64,000 nucleotides of DNA from Pezizomycotina sp. ARF18 (lineage: Eukaryota; Ascomycota), in assembly GCA_002224055.1 (NCBI GenBank), contig AZLU01000002.1:234777-298776 (forward strand). The letters run 5' to 3'. Below are positions 35,781 to 47,328 of this stretch, piece by piece. Under the pieces are notes generated by a model. The model did not search any database, had not been told where the DNA came from, and saw only the letters and a list, made by a program, of their open reading frames with translations. The translations under genes and the position numbers were made by a program. How positions within the stretch are numbered: the stretch's first letter is position 1; each line of letters starts with the position of its first letter.

Positions 35781-36367
35781 ACCATTATCCAGGTATGTTC
35801 CTAGCCGTTACTCCGCCCTTAACGAGACTTTACGTTCCTCTGTAAGGATATTCGGCCGAACTGCGCGATCATATTATCGTTTTAATGATGAAAAAGGAAG
35901 TGAATTTCTGCGAATCTCAGAGTGCTATTATGTGGATACTCTGGTTTGGCGGATATAGCGATTCCCACGTACGAAATATGTGTTGCTGATGTTGTAAGGA
36001 TGTTAAGATAACATGTTAAAGGGATTTGTACAATGTGGAGATAAGATAGCGTAGAGATAAATGTCCGCGAAAGCTAATCGAAAGGAAAATTACAATATTC
36101 TAGAATACATATATTGTCCACTCGACCGAGAAAACTAAGAAAAGAATCATCCCATATTGCTCCAAATGTGGTGATGAAAAAGTCAAGTCGGAAACCCAAC
36201 ATTAGTATATCTAAAACGATGATAAAAAAAACAACGATGTCTATAGAACTATCATGTCCCTCATTCCGTAATCCCACTCCGTCTTCTCCGGCTAATCCTT
36301 GTGAACATCCGCCTCAGCCTGCGTCGGCGGCTGCGGCCTCTTGTCATAATATCCAAACCCCTGCCAG

Positions 36368-37492
36368 CTAATATCCCACATCATTACACGCCTGCTCCTC
36401 AAAATACTGCTCCTTCTTAACCTGCTCGTCCAGCATCTTCAAATTCTGCTGATAAACCGGCAGCGTATCGTTCCACCGTCAACCATCGCTGATCGCCCTT
36501 ACTCGCATTCACCTTACTAGCCCTCCCATCACTCCCAAACGTGATCCCCCTCTTCGCCATATCCTCCTTATACGTTTCAAAGTGCGCAAGGTCGGCTTTA
36601 ACTTTCGCGTAGATGCTTTGATCTTTGCTAAGCTGTCTTGTTGCTCTCGTAGTTGCGCGGGAAGTCGTGTTGTACCACCAGGCGCGTAGTACTGTTTGTC
36701 GACCATATCGTGATTGCAAAGGGTGTGAGGTACTGCGCAAGCGCGAACCATGCGTAGTTATCTGCGTTTCCGAGCGCGGCGCGGGGGCGTGGTACGCCAT
36801 GAATTCCGCCGCGAAGGCATGTAGTAGCAATCGCGTATGACGGGTATACGCCGGGATGTAGTATCCATCAAATGTGCGATTTCGTGGACGACGGTGAGGC
36901 CACCGATCCAGACCATGTCATCGATCTCCTGCGGGCCGCCTACGTGCGCAGATTTAAAGTCTATAGAAGACTTTCCCGAGCTGTCTTTTACGCATTTGAC
37001 GTCGGATAGTAGGCGGACGTTGTCGGGCTCCGTCGGCTCTCCCGTAAAAAGCGGGCGCAGAAGTTTACTTGTCTTGTCTCCAAATCGCGTGCGCGAGCGT
37101 TTTTCCCGTTTTCGTACACGCCTCAGATTGAGAATCACACGTAATACTCAATTTATCGTTCTTATCCGTAATGGCAGTTTGGATCTGCGTGAGGACGCCC
37201 TTGACGACGGAGAGACGTGGTTTTTATTTGGGTCGGCTGGAGGAGCTTCATGACCTCTCGTCATTGGGTTTCGGTTGGAAGAAGGTTTTGAAAGGGATGG
37301 AATCGGGCGTCATAGTGTTCAAAGCATTGTTGACTAACTGGAGACCTTCCTGGAATGCGTTCTTGAGGAAAGCCTTTTGGCCGTCTTTGCAGGAGTTGTC
37401 GGCGAAGACGATCTCGCGGAGAGGGGAGGGGCCGCGAGGGTACCCGCTGCACCGAGAGCCAATAGGGCTTGGAGGTAGTTGATAGAACGCAT
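36368..37492 (-). CDS. secreted zinc metallopeptidase, M35/aspzincin-like
   Basis: The start is the ATG at 37492, with a signal peptide MRSINYLQALLALGAAGTLA ending near AAP. Mature segments: AFLKNAFQEGLQLVNNALNT, MTPDSIPFKTFFQPKPNDE, SITCDSQSEACTKTGKTLAH, RLLSDVKCVKDSSGKSSIDF, DMVWIGGLTVVHEIAHLMDT (HExxH zinc site at 36872-36886), CYYMP, and NADNYAWFALAQYLTPF, which resembles the NAD.YA.FA block after the active site of M35-type enzymes. The C-terminal region contains DQSIYAKVKADLAHFETYKE and ends YFEEQACNDVGY at 36368. The second catalytic Asp block (GTxDxxYG in M35) is not clear, so the subfamily assignment is tentative; zincin and secretion are well supported. Frame breaks are frequent. 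Confidence 0.72.
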
Positions 37493-39625
37493 TTTGCGAT
37501 GTCTATTAACTGTGTATCTAAACAAAACCGCTACGAAGTTGAAACAACGGAGAAAAGCGAACAAAAGGATTTCGATTATAACCAGCAACTTGATGATGAC
37601 TTTAAGAGAACTAAAATGAGTGAATATAAACAAAGAAAAAACGAATGGCGGAGATATGAATTCAATACTCGACGATTTGAAAGGAACGAATAGAGAAATG
37701 CTCAAGACTAGCGAATGTTGTTCAATGCGGATCTGGATAGGCGATACTATGATAGATTTATATATGTAGCTCAGCGATGCATATGGCATCAGCTTCGTCC
37801 GTTGCAATCTGTATTCGTTGCTGGCATTTGATGTCGCCCCTGGTAGCGGAACCCTTCATCCCGGATCGTAGCCAACCCGTATATACTCTACTGATATCGC
37901 GAGCTCGAATGACCTAGTTAAGTCAACCATCTCTTAGCTATTTTCATATTTCCGCATCGAGTTACTGGAGCATAGTCAACGTTTGTCTGAAGTTCACCCG
38001 GTTAATGCGTGAACTTCGTATTGTGTTTCGCTTGGCAGGTCCTTCTCGTATTCCACGGATTAAATGAAAAATTTCGATCCAGTAAGAGTATAGATGCATA
38101 AATGGAATATATATATATATAACGGTCACACGTCACGGGGATATTGGAATACCCCTCCAATTGTTTTCGGGCTTATAGATTTACCATGAGATAAAGAATA
38201 TGTATGATAATTATACGGCAATCACGATTACGATAATCTCGTATCACCAAGGTCAACATAGCTTCCGTATTTTCTTACTTGCTTGCCGGGCTTTCGAAGC
38301 TCCGGGAACCCCACACTACACACTTTCCTTCTTTGCTTGTACACAATCGTTGCTATTCTCAAACCGGCTCTTGCACTGGGGCAACCTTTTTTGCAAGCGA
38401 GCGATATTATGCCCTTTACAATGGCTATTTAATCAAGCATTATATTTTAGTAGGCTTGTACAATAGGTATCAAGCGAAGAAAAAAAAACCCCCCCTGCAC
38501 GCCGGATAACAAAATCCGTTTTTATCAGACAAGCTGGGCATCTTTGCGACGGGTTCTATCCGTGGACCTGTTTTTCGTGCTTGGTGTAGTACAGCAGCGC
38601 AAGGATATCCCACCCACAGCCGCATGAGAAGATAGAAAACTTTGACCATCGCTACTAAAAATTGCTCGTTGGAGTGTCCTCCACAACGACACTATGTTCG
38701 GAGCGACAACTTCGCTGTTTCTCTTTAGTCTTCGTCCTAAAGATATTTCTTTACTACTTACATTGAAAGCATGAGCAACGCGCAGTTATGAATAAGCCGG
38801 AACCACAGAATTCCCGGCTCAGGCTTATGAATATAGATATGTTTATCTAAACCGACGAACAAAAGAAAGGTTACTACAACGATTAAAAATGTACTCCTGG
38901 GCCTTATAACAGAGCGTAAATTGTATATACTTTTGCCTCAGCGAAGGGATCCTTGATGGAGAAAGATAAGGGCCAATATGATTTATAAAGGACTTCCTCC
39001 CTTTTTTTTTTTCTTTTTTTTCTCTTTTCTTGAAGTCTCAAGATATGTTCGATCTATGACTAATTTTCCGAGGACATGCGTTTTTTCCTACGCAGCGCGG
39101 GGCCGAACGGCCCGCCAAAGATGCTTCTATTTTAAACCTCTTCCGCGTTTTCTCTTCCTCTCTTTCGTTCTTTTCTCGTCTGACCTTGTACGTTCCATAA
39201 TAGGCTTAGGTTGCTTTTTTTTTTATCTTATCACAATGAAGAGATTTTATATTCACCCACAAGAACCAAAAAAGAAAGAAAGATAGAAAGAAACTTTCTC
39301 CTAATATTGCCTTTCTTTTCGTGAGCGTTTTCAGATTGTATCACGGTTTATAAATTCTATATATCCCGGATATTTGAGAGCTATCGTGACATACCCAACA
39401 GCCTTTTAGTCAGATTTATAGGAGATCTCTTCCCGTATACAAAGACTATATCATTATATCTACACTTTTTGTTAAGAAAGAAAGAAAATAAATAAATAAA
39501 TTAAAGAACGCGGTATATCCCGTTCCTCCTTCCAGCTTCCAGGGTTATATTCAACAGCCAAGGATCTACCGGATTAGCGGATCCCGAGGAGCTAGGATAT
39601 AGCTAGCTTAATAGCGCACAGGGAA

Positions 39626-39651
39626 TTTTTTTTTTTTTTTTTTTTTTTTTT
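39626..39651. repeat. T26 run
   Basis: Twenty-six T in the gene-poor region left of the antiporter, 1.1 kb upstream of its ATG. Confidence 0.97.
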
Positions 39652-40589
39652 AGACTACAATTCTCTCAGGGAAAAATATGCATGTCCATAGGATTCATTA
39701 CAAACGCAGAAATATACTTCAATTCCCGGGTTCTGATGATTTATTCTCCCAATCATTCAAGTCGAAGCGAGGTCGCTTTTCGTTTCTCGCGATCTCTCCC
39801 AAGGTTTCTGAAGTTCTTTTTCGTCAAACAGAGCTCGCGGGATTACCGTCCTAGCCGTTCCACAGGACCACGCCCCACTCAGAACTTGCACCCTTAAAAG
39901 GAGAAGAGCAGCTCGGTTACGTCACAGAATAGATCTCGTCTCCTCGGAAAAATTCAATCAAGGCAAAAAAAAAAAAAAAAAAAGAAAAAGAAAAAAATTG
40001 CTTGACGATTTAAAAAAGAAAGTTGAGTCAATGGCTATAGGCCATAAGCGATGGATTTATAGGCAGGTAGGTCAAAAATCGATGCGTAGGGACAGGGACA
40101 CGTTCCTATTTGTGGAGTCGATCGTAGCTTATTGGGGGCACTGTACACGCCGCCGAAAACAGACATAAATAGATAAGGACGTCCGACCGGTGATAGCAAC
40201 GAAAGAAAAGAAAAGGCACGAATTAGTTCGATTTTCAATCGGTCGTGAAATAAGTATCCTGGTCCGATTTGAAAATTTTCAGGCTTCTTAGGGAGCTCGA
40301 CCACATTGGGCAATTTTCAATAAAAGCCTGCTGTGATCCCTTCTGGTCCAAATAGCATTCTATTTATTTCTTTCCAGTCTGCTTCTTTGCCTGATTATCG
40401 CCATCAAGGTTTGGAAGAAAGAGAAACAGGGCAAGGCTTGTTTGGTGATAATACCTGACAGCTTTCCTATTCCATTCCTTCGGTATCCTTATACAAAACA
40501 AAACAAACTAACAATCCATAAACCTTGAATTACGTAGAATTTTAAACTATACAGCTGGAACGTGGTTGACGGTTTCCCAAACAAAAACC

Positions 40590-40613
40590 TTTTTTTTTTT
40601 TTTTTTTTTTTTT
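40590..40613 (+). repeat. T24 run with following TTTA microsatellite
   Basis: Twenty-four T then several attt units (to about 40630) and a T-rich stretch. Ends roughly 100-135 bp before the antiporter ATG, so it is likely in the promoter as a nucleosome-excluding poly(dT) tract. Confidence 0.9.
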
Positions 40614-40748
40614 ATTTATTTATTTATTTTTATTATTATTTTTTTTTTAGCGGTGTTCTTAATTCCTAGGAATCACAAAAACACAACCACCAGATCTCGG
40701 CAATATCCTTTCGAAACAAAACCCTAATCCAACGACATACCCAACACC

Positions 40749-42751
40749 ATGCCGACCCTCGCCGTCACCGAATTCAACATCGTCTGCGCCGTCCTCGGCG
40801 GCTTCGTCTCCCTCTTCGGCCTCGTCTCCTTCTTCGTAAAAGAGCGCCTATACCTCTCCGAAGCCTCATCGCCCTCCTCGCGGGCATAGCCCTCGGCCCG
40901 CACGGCGCGAACTTCATACGGCCTCTCCACTACGCCGACAACGACGACGGGAAACTGGACAACATAACGCTCGCATTCTCGCGATTAGTCCTCGGTGTGC
41001 AGCTAGTACTAGCGGGCGTGCAGCTTCCGAAGAAGTACCTGTGAAGGAGTGGAGGAGTTTATTTTGGTTGCTGATACCGATAATGACGAGCATGTGGATC
41101 GTCAGCGCGCTGATTATATGGGTTATGATTCGGGGATGAGCGTCGTACGTTTACATTCCTATAGATTTAAGATCACACGGGTCACAAAAAAAATGAAAAA
41201 AAAAAAAATAAAAAAAATAAAAGGAAAGTATAGCTAATATCAAACACACCTCCTCGCAGCTCCACGCCCTCGCCATAGCAGCCTGCATAACCCCCACCGA
41301 CCCCATCCTCTCCAACACCATCGTAAAAGGTAATTCGCCGACAAGCACATCCCCGTCTCCCTCCAGCGCATCATCATCGCCGAATCCGGCGCCAACGACG
41401 GCCTCGGATACCCCTTCCTCTTCGCCGCGCTACTTCATAAAGTACTGCGAGGTCGGCGAACCGTTCGTCTCCGGCGGCGCTAGAGTAGCCGTGAGTCAGT
41501 GGTTCGGTGAGACGATGGGGTATACGATTATTTTGAGCGTTGCGTATGGGGCTGTTGTTGGATGGCAGGCGAAGGATTTGTTGCACTGGGCGGAGAAGAG
41601 GAAGCTTGTGGATAGGGAGAGTTTTTTGGTTTTTGCGATGTGAGAAATACCACCCCCACATAAACCCCTATATACATCCTTCTATATCTATCTCTATTTT
41701 TTTATTTTTTTTTTTTTTTTTATGTTGTGGAGGAGTTTATGCCATTCGTCGCTAACGCTCTCAGTTCCCTCGCCTATTCATCGTCGGCACTTGCGGCATG
41801 CTCGGCACCGACGACGTCCTCGCCTGCTTCATCGCCGGCAACGTCTTCACCCTCGACGATGGTTCCGCCTCGAAACGCTCGACGACTCACTACAGCCTAC
41901 GGTCGATATGCTCCTCAACATCTCCGTCTTCATGTGTTCGGCGCCATCCTCCCCTGGGATTTATTCGCGCACCACCCCACGCTCCCATTATCCCGCCTCA
42001 TCCCGCTCGCCGCCCTCATCATCTATTGAGAAGATTACCAGCCGTACTAGTCCTCCACCGCTTCGTTCCGAGAATAGCTAGCTTTAGGGAAGGACTCTTC
42101 GCGGGCTACTTCGGCCCCATCGGCGTATCCGCGGTATTCTACTCTACATATCCCTCGAGTTCCTGGAAAACCTCAAAAGCGATATAACGGCCAAATTTTA
42201 AAAGGTTCGCATACGCTGCAGGAAGAACGGGTCGATTATTTAATCGACATGTTACGCCCTACGGTGTGGATTTGCGTATTCGCCAGCGTGATCGTACATG
42301 GTATTACGGTCCCCGTTATGAAAGTGGCAGCAACGCGCTGCTGCCGACGCTGAGTAGCATGAGGAGGAGCTTGAGCACTGCCACCGTCGATGAGGAGAGC
42401 GGGACGGGGGTAGGGGGTATGCCGCCCATACCGCGGGGAGCGCACGTTATGCCGGGGTTGGGGACGCGTATACCGCTTACGGAAGACGAGCGCCGTCGGA
42501 TGGAGGAAGAAGGCGGCGGCGGCGTTGGTGTTGGTGTTAATATCCACCGACCGATAACGGAGAACGGCTATCACGGAAGCGCCAACCGCAGGCGAGATCA
42601 ATATTACAACCGCCGAGAAGTCCCGCGAGTTCGCCGACACTACGAATTTCAGCCGCGGAGCCAGAGCGGGAACGTGGGTAATCTGGAGGAGGAGTTGGAT
42701 AAGGTTGTTAGGAGCCGTAAGTTGAAGATTGTCGAGGCGAAGAAGGAATGA
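40749..42751 (+). CDS. nha1: Nha1/Sod2-type plasma-membrane Na+(K+)/H+ antiporter
   Basis: The family exports Na+ or K+ in exchange for H+ at the plasma membrane. The start is the ATG at 40749 ([20 protein letters not shown]). Known blocks follow: [56 protein letters not shown], an intron (41145-41259), [20 protein letters not shown], the transport-site block [47 protein letters not shown], a second intron (41640-41764), [40 protein letters not shown], and [21 protein letters not shown] hydrophilic Arg/Glu-rich cytoplasmic tail ([16 protein letters not shown]) ends at 42751. The tail is moderate compared with the long yeast Nha1 tail. Frame changes are numerous but the key Asp residues of the transport site are present. 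Confidence 0.9.
41145..41259 (+). other. antiporter intron 1
   Basis: 115 nt from gtacgt to tcgcag, A-rich in the middle, with a gctaat branch-like site. The downstream exon begins exactly at [15 protein letters not shown]. Confidence 0.75.
41640..41764 (+). other. antiporter intron 2
   Basis: 125 nt from gtgaga to ctctcag, with a gctaac branch-like site near the acceptor and a T17 run (41705-41721) inside. Joins RESFLVFA to [11 protein letters not shown]. Confidence 0.75.
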
Positions 42752-43620
42752 CGGTGGCTATGGCGCTGGCGCGCCGTTGCTTCACCGTTGAAAGGGTGGA
42801 GTGTAAGATGTGGGGAGAAAGAGGAGAAGGGCAGAGTAGATGGAGGGCCTAAGAAAATTGATGCGGGGAGATAACGTTTGTGGCTCCGCTAGATGTGGGA
42901 GCCTGGGGAAACAAAAATAAAATAAGAAATATATATAAAAAAATGGATAAAATTACGAAAAAGAAAAAAAATGAAAAGATAAAAAAAAAGATACGGATGA
43001 GATGAGTAGTATTTAGAAAACTAGGATGGACGCAGGGCAGGTAAATAGAGGGATTGAATACCTTGGGGGACAGAATGTAATGATACCAAAAACGTTAAGC
43101 ATAGCAGTAGCAGGGTTTTCCTTCTTCGCTTCCTCCTGTAGCTTGAAGGCTTCAGTTTTATGGAGACCGTTAGTAGTCTACTTTCCTTTCCAGATTGAAT
43201 AAAAAGTCGGGAGAATGAATGCATACGATAGGCTTATAGTAACACGATGGCCTCACAGCGTGAAACTTTTTGTTCATTACTTTTTTTCTTGAATATTTCT
43301 ATTTTATATAAGAGTGTTTTGGATTATATACTGCTTTTTCAGGGTAGCTAGGTCTAAGCTAAAACGAAAACGAGCGTCGATGATGGAAAATATATACCGT
43401 GAGAAATAATAAAAAATAAATAAATACGATCCGAGAGTAGAAAGATCCCGATTAGGAAAATCACGTAAAAGAATAAAGATAAGAGAGAAAAAAATATGAA
43501 AAGAAATGTAGAACCATATCAAATATCCATCCTCATATCATAACTCCATCCCCCATAACATCATATAAAAAAAAACCAAAATCCCATAATCCCCCCCCCC
43601 CCTTTATACCTTACATAGCT
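42752..43620. other. convergent intergenic spacer
   Basis: Lies between the 3' ends of the antiporter (+) and the DOMON-b561 gene (-). A-rich with a C12 run at 43591-43602. No gene seen. Confidence 0.6.
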
Positions 43621-45063
43621 TCATGGTACTGCGGCGGCCCTAGCATTCCACACATCGCTCTGGCTCGCCTGCTGCGCATGTCCATACCCGTAAACACTCC
43701 GCAACACCCTGACCCACGGGTTGTTGGCTAAGCGGCACACCACCGGCCCCTCAAACGGCGTATTACTAGCATAACTATTGTTATAACTCCCGTCACCGCC
43801 GTGACCGGGGTACACACCCGCCATCCTCTCCTCCTCGCGTTCGCCACTGTACGCTAAGAAGCTGACCATGGCGCTCGCGATAAATCCTAAAATGTAGTAC
43901 GCTACCGCACCGAGTCTGTTTCCGGCGAGGAGGAGACGGGCCGCCGTTTGTTAAACCGAGGGGAGGAGGAGCGCCCGACCATATGTGTACCGGAGCGATG
44001 GGGGTCGATTTACCTGTACGCCTGAAGATTATGTGGTGGACTAGACCGCGGAGAATTGTAAAACGACCCAACCCACGAGGACGAAGCCGAATATCTGGTG
44101 GCCGTTGCTGAAGTCTGAGAATTCGGGGTCGTTGAGGGAGAGACGATTCCGAATACCATGCGAGAATACAGAAGAACGTCGCGAGCGCTTGTATATGGCC
44201 ATGTGCGCCTTCACGGCTAGCTCAGGTTACTCCTCAGCGCAAGCACGCCGCCGGAAAAAACAGCGAGGAAAGCGCCGCCGAGCAGTAATCCGTGCAGTTT
44301 TATCACGTAGTCCGGAGAAGACTACTAATGATCCCACCCGTGCTATTACCATCCAAACTCGGCGCGCCGGCCGTCGGCGAGAGCGTCCTCTGCATGTCTA
44401 TACTGAACGTTCCGTACGCGCCGTTTGACATCGGGTGTTGGAAGATTTGTTCGGATGTGTCGTCGGAGTTTAGCTTTTGTTGGCTGCCGCCGATGGCGAA
44501 CAGCCACTTTTGGTCCGCGAGTTGGCGTTCACGGAGAGCCCTTCCAGGTGTCGCAGGCGTAGCAGACGAAAGATGCGGTGAAGAAGGTGGCGTTTCGGGA
44601 GGAAGAGAGGGGTCGGAAGGACAGGCCTTGGGAGTTTGCGAGGTCGTTAGGGGTTGCGGGGTCGTGGTCGTGGTCGTGCGGATTGAGACGGTCGTTCCTG
44701 TAGGAAATCGGGGGGGGGGAAGTTTAGCATTTTTGTTTATCCTCTGTAGAAGTGGTATTCGTCGAAAGAGATATTGATATATATATATAAAAAATAAAAA
44801 AAAAGTCCTTAGGGGGTATATGCAAAGCACTCACTGTTATCAGCTTTCCCGGGTACGCTACGAAATACAGCGCGCCGTTCATCTCCTGCCTAATCCTGTG
44901 GCCGCCATCCGTTGTTCACGCGCCGCGGAGGTGACGTAGAAGTCGTGGTTGGTGCCGTTGACGAACGTGCGCACGGCGAGGCAGACGCCTGAGGACTGCA
45001 TAGCGGTCCGTCTGCTGCCGCTAGTGATAGCAGCGATAGTAAGGGGAGGAGGTAGAGTAGCAT
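43621..45063 (-). CDS. secreted/membrane DOMON - cytochrome b561 redox protein
   Basis: The start is the ATG at 45063 with a hydrophobic leader (MLLYLLPLL). The CDH-cytochrome-like DOMON domain includes GTNHDFYVTSAA, then a 137-nt intron (44698-44834), FTASFVCYACDTWKG (the C-x2-C-x-x-W block), KWLFAIGG, and LNSDDTSEQIFQHPMSNGAY with GTFSIDM. The b561 part begins YVIKLHGLLLGGAFLAVFSG (His in the first membrane helix) and continues AHGHIQALATFFCIL and HQIFGFVLVGWVVLQ, up to AVAYYILGFIASAMVSFLAY and the tail ending NARAAAVP at 43621. Family members are thought to pass electrons across the membrane from extracellular haem b to b561 haems. Length (about 430 aa) is typical. Frame breaks as elsewhere. 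Confidence 0.82.
44698..44834 (-). other. intron of the DOMON-b561 gene
   Basis: 137 nt from gtgagt to ttcctacag, with AT-rich middle and C8-rich stretch before the acceptor. Interrupts the DOMON domain after YPGKLIT. Confidence 0.7.
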
Positions 45064-45155
45064 CACCGTAGTTTTGTTTGATGTTGATGTTTGGTGATAG
45101 AGGTTTGATAGTGAAAGGCGTTAGGAGGCGAGGCTGGAGGCTTGGGAGGTTGAGG

Positions 45156-45185
45156 TTGGGAAAGCTTGGGAAAGCTTGGGAAAGC
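45156..45185. repeat. 10-bp tandem repeat x3 upstream of DOMON-b561
   Basis: Three perfect units of ttgggaaagc, 93-122 bp upstream of the ATG. Position and regular helical-turn spacing make a transcription-factor array possible, but no known site is recognised. Confidence 0.85.
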
Positions 45186-45655
45186 CCAAGAAGTTTTGGG
45201 GGGGGGTTATAAATCTGCTCAGCAGATATCCGAAGGGAAAATAATTAACGGATAACGAACCCAAGAAATAAAAATAATAACGATCGTAAATATCAATAAC
45301 CGACGAGAATAGAAATAAGTTGCCAACTCGTAAATTAGAAATAAATTAGAAAGAAAGAAATGAAAGAAAAAAAAAAAAAAAAAGGAGGAAATGAATACGA
45401 GACAAGAAAAAAAAGAGGATATAGGAAGAAAATAAAGCTATTGTCTGTCGATTCTTGTTTCTATTTTCAGGGCAAATATCCTTCCTGCCTGGTGCAAAAC
45501 TAACTGAATATAAACGAAAACAAGTGGCTTCAGGGCTGAGGCGAATCTGAAATTACCTCAAGCTAAGTAGGGCCCACTAAGGGTGTAACAAAAATAATCA
45601 AAGAAAGCTGTCACCAAGAAGTCGTGATTGGACAGGCCACGAGCTGCCCCAACAA

Positions 45656-45656
<1 letters not shown>

Positions 45657-45689
<33 letters not shown>
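45657..45689. repeat. A33 run
   Basis: Thirty-three consecutive A, directly preceded by caac. The longest mononucleotide run in the window. Confidence 0.97.
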
Positions 45690-45692
<3 letters not shown>

Positions 45693-45853
45693 TGGCGGCG
45701 AGGAAAACCGGGAGGGGGGTTGTCCGTATCAAGCGAACCCCTCGTCATTGTAGCTTTGGAAACTTGCCATTTAGCTACTTAGCTTACGAAATAGCTATCG
45801 AAGAGCTCAGCCACTATCCTACAGATTCTAATCACCCAGAAGCTACGTGTATG

Positions 45854-45913
45854 TCATACGTTTCTGTCCTTTACAATAAAATATCATATGTTTCTGTCCT
45901 TTACAATCAAAAT
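45854..45913. repeat. 30-bp tandem duplication
   Basis: Units at 45854-45883 and 45884-45913 share tttctgtcctttacaat and differ at a few positions. In one frame they give SYVSVLYN twice, but the host frame is not convincing. Confidence 0.9.
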
Positions 45914-46175
45914 GTCTTTATGCTTTCCTTCTATTCCGATTCGTTTCTTTTTTTTGTGATCGTAAGACTTGATTCTGATTGACGCTGTAGTCGTCAACCT
46001 CAAACGCGAGCAAATTCCCCCCTTGATGAACCATCGAAATTTAGCAATCCCCGTTTCCCCGTGCACTGCCCGCCGCTCTCCGAAAGCTATAAAATTGCAT
46101 ATCCAGTGTCACAGTGGCAATTGCTTCTCTAGAAAATTGTGCAAGATAGAACTAGAATGTCACGGCGGCTTTGCT

Positions 46176-46209
46176 GACGACGACAGTGCATGGACGACGA
46201 CAGTGCATG
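46176..46209. repeat. 17-bp perfect tandem duplication
   Basis: gacgacgacagtgcatg occurs twice without a spacer. It shifts any frame, so it probably lies in non-coding DNA. Confidence 0.93.
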
Positions 46210-47011
46210 ATAGTTAAGCCGCTTGTTAGCTGTCAAAAAAAAAAATTCCCGTATTTAGCCATTCAGCCAATCCAGCCTTTCCTATTAGTTTCGATTTATT
46301 ATAAGCTTTTACGGATGAAATTTCCTAGTAGATACTGTAATAGGAGCTTTTTATTTGTATTAAGCAACCTGAATAAAGTATACTGCATTACTGATCAAAT
46401 CTAGAACGGGAAAGGTAAGTCTCAGGAGCTACGTTGACATGCTTTTCTTGTGGGCCTGAGAGCGTTTACTCGTCGCTAGTTTTGTGGTTGCTCACACCAT
46501 ACAATAATAATGAGTATACGTGCCAAATTTAGCTAGAGATTGTCTAACTTGAGACACGTCCGTTAGAAATGATTTGAGTATTACTGCAGGTATTGTTAGA
46601 AATATCATTAAATCTAGATCCTATACCACACCAAAAAAGAGAAGAAAAGAAAAAGCCCCATAAAGAGGAGCATGTAAGTCGGACGATTATCGTTGGACAA
46701 TATCATTATGGGTCGTCATAGTGGCCAGCTTACCTCCGGCATAGTTGAAGTGGTTATCTTATCAAAAACCTTAACCTCATCACCTCAATACCATGGCGAA
46801 ACCAGAAGAAGCAGCGATTTATGATGTTATGTGGCGTCAAAATCAATGAATTCAACTTTCCCCAAAATGCTATGATGAGTGTGATGGATTCAAATCTATC
46901 TATATTCCACTATTTGTACAGGCTCGTCATCCTGATGGGGAACTTTCTAGTCTAGTTGACAAAAGGAAACCTTCTAGAGCTCATAGTAGAGCTCATAGAT
47001 AAAATACAAAG

Positions 47012-47033
47012 AAGTATGTTAAAAAACATACTT
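47012..47033. repeat. perfect hairpin, 9-bp stem and A4 loop
   Basis: aagtatgtt, aaaa, aacatactt. About 300 bp beyond the 3' end of the aspartic protease gene. Flanked by related direct repeats of gagctcat at 46976-47055. Confidence 0.85.
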
Positions 47034-47328
47034 GTGAGCTACTCGGGAGCTCATGAGAACGCAAGCTTTTTTTGTTTTGTTGGGTATCATGTAGAATAGA
47101 AATACAATTTGCAAAAAAAAATATCAAATAAGTCGAAACAAAACCATTTGGTATCTAGAGGAACGTTGAGAAAACAGCACTGGAATCTAGAGCAGACAAT
47201 GCATAAATGGATAAAAAAAGAAAAAGAAAAATGAGAAGCTCTCGGGATGGTTAGTGATCAGGTAACCGAGCCGATCGCTTCTGTCACAGCGACCAATATC
47301 TGGCTGCCATGCTTAAGGCTTGATAAGC

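Larger units (their letters stand above)
37493..40748. other. gene-poor region with several A/T runs
   Basis: T26 at 39626-39651, A19 at 39965-39983 and T24 at 40590-40613, the last about 135 bp upstream of the antiporter ATG. Frames in 38200-39290 and 40035-40313 are AT-rich and uninformative. The dinucleotide (AT)n stretch near 38108-38120 is short. Confidence 0.5.
45186..47328. other. gene-poor spacer with A-runs and small duplications
   Basis: A17 at 45367-45383 and A33 at 45657-45689 (the longest run in the window), plus two short tandem duplications and one hairpin listed separately. The frames at 45764-45982 and 45969-46217 are weak. Confidence 0.5.

Noticed and set aside
42236-42640. 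Minus-strand ORF at the antiporter 3' end
   Set aside because: Antisense to the cytoplasmic tail of the antiporter, whose frame continues to its stop at 42751.
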